DNA of 16,781 bases, taken from Pseudomonadota bacterium. Its GTDB lineage: Bacteria > Bdellovibrionota > Oligoflexia > Oligoflexales > Oligoflexaceae. The stretch spans positions 1 through 16,781 of the forward strand of contig JAKQGS010000366.1 in the NCBI GenBank assembly GCA_029556045.1, given 5' to 3'. The position numbers and the translations under genes were made by a program. The notes under the pieces are model-generated. The model searched no databases, was not told where the DNA came from, and was given only the letters and a program-made list of their open reading frames with translations. Positions 14,307 to 16,781 of this stretch are shown here, piece by piece (the first letter of the stretch is position 1; each line of letters opens with the position of its first letter).

Positions 14307-14540
14307 ATGAAAAGGGTCGTCTGCTTCCGGCATCCCCGATACAATGGAACCACCTCTCCTGACCTTTCATGTCGGACATGTTGCACGTATTACATCGAGA
14401 CCATCAGCACGGCCATTGACTCGAATACTCATGCGCAGGATGGTTCGTTTGATGCTCATCAGTGGATTGAAAATAAAACCAAGGATCGCCGCCGGGCCAA
14501 GTCTGCTATCGGCGGACGCTTTGATCCCAGCTCCATTTAG
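14307..14540 (+). CDS. Cys-rich 77-aa microprotein, putative zinc-binding
   Basis: 77 aa. The ATG at 14307 has an excellent site, AAGGAGT (14294-14300), six bases upstream; the longer frame from 14205 overlaps the preceding gene and is rejected. The N-terminal 30 residues hold Cys6, His9, Cys22, Cys25 and Cys26 in the arrangement C-x2-H-x12-C-x2-CC with an intervening NGTTSPDLSC, a spacing suitable for binding one zinc ion. The remainder is polar and basic (WIENKTKDRRRAKSAIGGRF), possibly nucleic-acid- or protein-binding. There is no signal peptide, so it should be cytoplasmic. It stands alone between a sigma-54 type promoter and a strong terminator, so it is a single-gene transcription unit. 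The family is not recognised with confidence; the function is unknown. Confidence 0.65.
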   Translation: MKRVVCFRHPRYNGTTSPDLSCRTCCTYYIETISTAIDSNTHAQDGSFDAHQWIENKTKDRRRAKSAIGGRFDPSSI

Positions 14541-14578
14541 GCGCTGGCGCGAAATGAAAAATTACTGCGTTGTCTCAA

Positions 14579-14612
14579 AAAATCCCTACCTCCACACAGA
14601 GGAAGGGATTTT
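14579..14612. terminator. Bidirectional factor-independent terminator
   Basis: Arms 14579-14592 (AAAATCCCTACCTC) and 14599-14612 (GAGGAAGGGATTTT) pair at 13 of 14 positions around the loop CACACA, with T-rich ends on both strands. It ends the Cys-rich gene on the plus strand and the thiolase gene on the minus strand, whose stop is ten bases away. Confidence 0.85.
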
Positions 14613-14621
14613 CTCTTAACT

Positions 14622-15803
14622 TTACATCATTTCAACGATAATACCGCTGGCCTCGCCGCCGCCAATACAGAGGGTGGCCAGACCGCGTTTTTTGCCAGTC
14701 TCCCGCAAGGTGTTCAGCATGGTGACCACAATACGGGCGCCGCTTGCTCCAATCGGGTGACCCATGGATACCGCGCCACCATGGGGGTTGACGCGATCTT
14801 CGGGGATACTGAGATCTTTGATGGCTGCCATCGGCACAATCGCAAAGGCCTCGTTGATTTCATAGGTGTCGATGTCTTTGACCGTCAGGTTGGCTTTTTG
14901 CAGCAGTTTTTTGATGCAGCCCACCGGAGCTGTGGTGAACCAGGTTGGTTCCTGAGCATGGGATGCTTGCGCGACGATACGGGCAATGGGTTTCAGGCCT
15001 TTGGCTTTGGCGGTTTCCGCGTCGCAGACCACCAGAAGGGCTGCACCGTCGTTGATGCTGGATGCGTTGGCGGCTGTAATTGTCCCCGCTTTATCAAAAG
15101 CCGGGCGCAGTGTAGGGATGCGGTCGAGGTCGACGGAGAAGGGTTCTTCGTCGGTGTCAAACATCGTTGTGCCCTTTTTACCAGCCACTTCTACCGGTAC
15201 GATTTCTTTTTTGAAAAATCCAGATTCACTGGCTTTTTTTGAGCGTTCATAGCTGCGGATAGCGAATGCATCCTGGGCCTCGCGAGAGAAGAAATATTCC
15301 TTCGCGCAGATTTCACCACAGTTGCCCATGGCCAGATTGGAGTAGGGGTCCCAAAGCCCGTCCCACTGCATGGAATCTTTCATTTCGACTGCGCCAAATT
15401 TATAGCCAGTGCGGGAATTCATCAGGAGGTGGGGAGCGAGCGACATGTTTTCCTGCCCACCTGCAAAGATGATTTTTGAATCGCCCAGACGAATGGATTG
15501 GTCTGCCAGCATGACAGCCTTGATTCCGGAGCCGCATACCCGGCCAACGGTGGTGGCGCATACCGAATGGGGGAGCCCGCCGTAGATGGCAGCCTGACGG
15601 GCTGGGGCTTGGCCGACACCAGCGGTCAAAACATTGCCCATGATGATCTCATCGACGTCGGCGCCGTTCAATCCGGTCTTTTGTAGTGCGTCCTTTACCA
15701 AGGTGGCGCCTAAGCGGGGGGCTGGGGTGGTGGAAAGCGCTCCTCCCAGTTTGCCGATGGCGGTGCGGCCGGCGTAGACGATGACAGTTTCACGGGTGCT
15801 CAT
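14622..15803 (-). CDS. Acetyl-CoA C-acetyltransferase (thiolase II)
   Basis: 393-aa cytoplasmic thiolase, condensing two acetyl-CoA to acetoacetyl-CoA or the reverse; candidate roles are polyhydroxybutyrate, ketone-body or isoprenoid metabolism and fatty-acid breakdown. The ATG at 15803 has AGGAG six bases upstream; a TTG one codon earlier is less likely. Catalytic residues are present: nucleophile Cys90 in GRVCGSGIKAV, NEAFA at 317-321, His349 in GGAVSMGHPIGASGAR, and Cys379 in LCIGGGEASGI. Length is standard (about 392). The usual NKVCGSG and CIGGGQG motifs read GRVCGSG and CIGGGEA, small changes outside the catalytic residues. It is a single gene with a terminator behind it and is divergent from carA. 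Biosynthetic (phaA/atoB) and degradative (fadA-like) types cannot be told apart here; the short form without a partner fadB favours the biosynthetic type. Confidence 0.92.
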   Translation of the reverse strand: MSTRETVIVYAGRTAIGKLGGALSTTPAPRLGATLVKDALQKTGLNGADVDEIIMGNVLTAGVGQAPARQAAIYGGLPHSVCATTVGRVCGSGIKAVMLADQSIRLGDSKIIFAGGQENMSLAPHLLMNSRTGYKFGAVEMKDSMQWDGLWDPYSNLAMGNCGEICAKEYFFSREAQDAFAIRSYERSKKASESGFFKKEIVPVEVAGKKGTTMFDTDEEPFSVDLDRIPTLRPAFDKAGTITAANASSINDGAALLVVCDAETAKAKGLKPIARIVAQASHAQEPTWFTTAPVGCIKKLLQKANLTVKDIDTYEINEAFAIVPMAAIKDLSIPEDRVNPHGGAVSMGHPIGASGARIVVTMLNTLRETGKKRGLATLCIGGGEASGIIVEMM

Positions 15804-15879
15804 CAAAAGCTCCTATTTTTTCAAATGGTTATTTGCAGGGCTCCCGAAGACAGGAAGGGGACCTGAAAAAATCTACGAA

Positions 15880-15908
15880 AGTATAGCCAATCCTATGACC
15901 TTAGGCTA
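15880..15908. promoter_or_regulatory. Dyad overlapping a -10 candidate in the thiolase-carA divergent gap
   Basis: ATAGCC (15884-15889) and GGCTAT (15903-15908) form a 6-bp inverted repeat with a 13-base centre. On the minus strand TATACT (15885-15880) is a good -10 for the thiolase gene and overlaps the left arm, so a repressor bound there could block it. The -35 is poor. No clear carA promoter was identified. Confidence 0.3.
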
Positions 15909-15959
15909 TGTTGTTCCGCAATTTGGTACAAGAAATCAAAATATAGGTAAATAAAAGAC

Positions 15960-16781
15960 ATGCGCCAGAAGTGTGCTTTAGTCCTGTCGGATGGTCACAG
16001 ATTCGAAGGGGAATTAATTGGGGCACCGCTAAGGGCGAGCGGTGAGCTTGTATTCACAACCGGTATGGTGGGGTACAGTGAGGCGATTACCGACCCCTCC
16101 TATTTTGGTCAAATCCTAACGTTCACCTACCCTCTGATCGGCAACTACGGCATTCCCAAATTGCCAAAGGAATTTGCTCTGCCTTTGCCCCGCGGTTTCG
16201 AGAGTTTGAAGCCACATGCTTCTGCAGTGATTTTTGCCATCGACAGCCCCGAAGTTTTTCACTGGAACAGTCTGCATTCCATTGACGATTGGTTACGGGA
16301 GCAGGGAGTACCTGGCATCGTCGGCTTGGACACGCGACATTTGGTGCATTTGATTCGCTCCTCCCAGAATCTCCTTGGTCGGGTTGAGCCAGAGGCGCCA
16401 ACCGGAGATCGCATGTTGGGTGGTCATATCGACGCCGCAGCACCGCAGAAATTTTTTGATCCCGGCATGACCAATATTTTGGATGAAGTTTCTGTTCGTG
16501 AACCACTGCGCCTTGGCCGAGGCAAGGTGCGCGTTGGTTTGGTGGATTGCGGCGTGAAGTGGAATATTGTGCGGCAGATTGTGGAAATGGGCTGCGAGGT
16601 TGAAATATTGCCATGGAACCATGATTTGAGTCGGGTGGATTGCCATGCATGGTTGCTTTCAAACGGGCCGGGAGACCCGACCCGCACCGGTGATCTCAGG
16701 GAGAGGGTTCGCGGACTGTTGCAGGAAAATCGTCCGATATTAGGCATATGCCTTGGTCATCAGATTCTGGCTTTAGCCGCG
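15960..16781 (+). CDS. carA: Carbamoyl-phosphate synthase small subunit, 3'-truncated by window end
   Basis: First 274 codons of the glutaminase subunit that hydrolyses glutamine and passes ammonia to CarB for carbamoyl phosphate, feeding pyrimidine and arginine synthesis. The frame stays open to the window end; the family is about 370-385 aa. The N-terminal CarA domain shows VFTTGMVGYSEAITDPSYFGQ, TFTYPLIGNYG and GLDTRHLVH. The class I amidotransferase domain starts near residue 190 (VGLVDCGVKWNIVRQ), with the LSNGPGDP loop and catalytic Cys264 in GICLGHQ; the His/Glu of the triad lie beyond the window. Between GNYG and the conserved His there are about ten more residues than in E. coli CarA (a Leu/Pro-rich segment), an unusual detail. 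The ATG at 15960 has only a weak site (TAGG). It diverges from the thiolase gene; carB is not visible. Confidence 0.93.
   Translation, partial: MRQKCALVLSDGHRFEGELIGAPLRASGELVFTTGMVGYSEAITDPSYFGQILTFTYPLIGNYGIPKLPKEFALPLPRGFESLKPHASAVIFAIDSPEVFHWNSLHSIDDWLREQGVPGIVGLDTRHLVHLIRSSQNLLGRVEPEAPTGDRMLGGHIDAAAPQKFFDPGMTNILDEVSVREPLRLGRGKVRVGLVDCGVKWNIVRQIVEMGCEVEILPWNHDLSRVDCHAWLLSNGPGDPTRTGDLRERVRGLLQENRPILGICLGHQILALAA

Noticed and set aside
14757..15242. 161-aa plus-strand open frame
   Set aside because: Antisense to the thiolase, whose catalytic motifs are all intact; a shadow of GC-biased codons.
16123..16662. Three overlapping minus-strand frames of 107-179 aa near the right end
   Set aside because: All are antisense to carA, which is certain from its amidotransferase motifs.
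1..16781. CRISPR arrays, insertion sequences, rRNA genes or long direct repeats
   Set aside because: I looked for regularly spaced repeats, transposase motifs and rRNA signatures and saw none; only short dyads are present.

Overview
The window looks like a chromosomal segment of a Gram-negative bacterium with a complex, secreted-protein-rich envelope. The best guess is a Bdellovibrionota/Oligoflexia or myxobacterial ('deltaproteobacterial') relative. This rests on a cluster of large TPR envelope proteins resembling the myxobacterial Glt/Agl gliding machinery, a moderate base composition (about 53-55% GC in sampled lines of the main cluster), and outer-membrane-type proteins. It is a protein-level impression; no phylogenetic marker was computed.

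Layout. Positions 1-877 are AT-richer (32-42% GC in sampled lines of 181-600). They hold a small membrane protein on the minus strand and an orphan XRE-type regulator, and end at the 3' end of a tRNA-Pro(GGG) gene on the minus strand, which is the usual configuration of an island border. Positions 954-1304 are a structured non-coding stretch with several inverted repeats. Positions 1305-9903 form one tight plus-strand operon of five exported proteins: an SLT lytic transglycosylase, a 243-aa coiled-coil/beta protein, two very large TPR proteins (785 and 1027 aa) and a TPR lipoprotein (393 aa, GltE/AglT-like). The first four are joined by ATGA start/stop overlaps and the fifth follows after 10 bases. 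A stand-alone receiver-domain response regulator follows (10045-10581). Converging on it, with overlapping stop codons, is a two-gene minus-strand operon of an RppH-like Nudix hydrolase and a His-containing four-helix membrane protein.

Positions 11578-12186 encode a small outer-membrane beta-barrel candidate. Positions 12353-14239 encode an unusual 628-aa protein: an N-terminal membrane anchor, an alpha-solenoid, a disordered linker and a C-terminal cyclic-nucleotide-binding domain. Its ribosome binding site lies inside a predicted hairpin. A 77-aa Cys-rich microprotein (14307-14540) follows behind a good sigma-54 type -24/-12 element. A bidirectional terminator separates it from an acetyl-CoA acetyltransferase on the minus strand. 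Divergent from that is carA, which is cut by the window end after its catalytic cysteine.

How the genes may work together (inference): the five-gene operon plausibly builds a periplasmic/outer-membrane scaffold with a dedicated peptidoglycan-cleaving enzyme. The adjacent receiver protein and the membrane-anchored cyclic-nucleotide-binding solenoid are candidate signalling inputs. No TolQ/TolR-type motor genes are visible here, so any motor would be encoded elsewhere. The right-hand genes (thiolase, carA) are ordinary metabolism.
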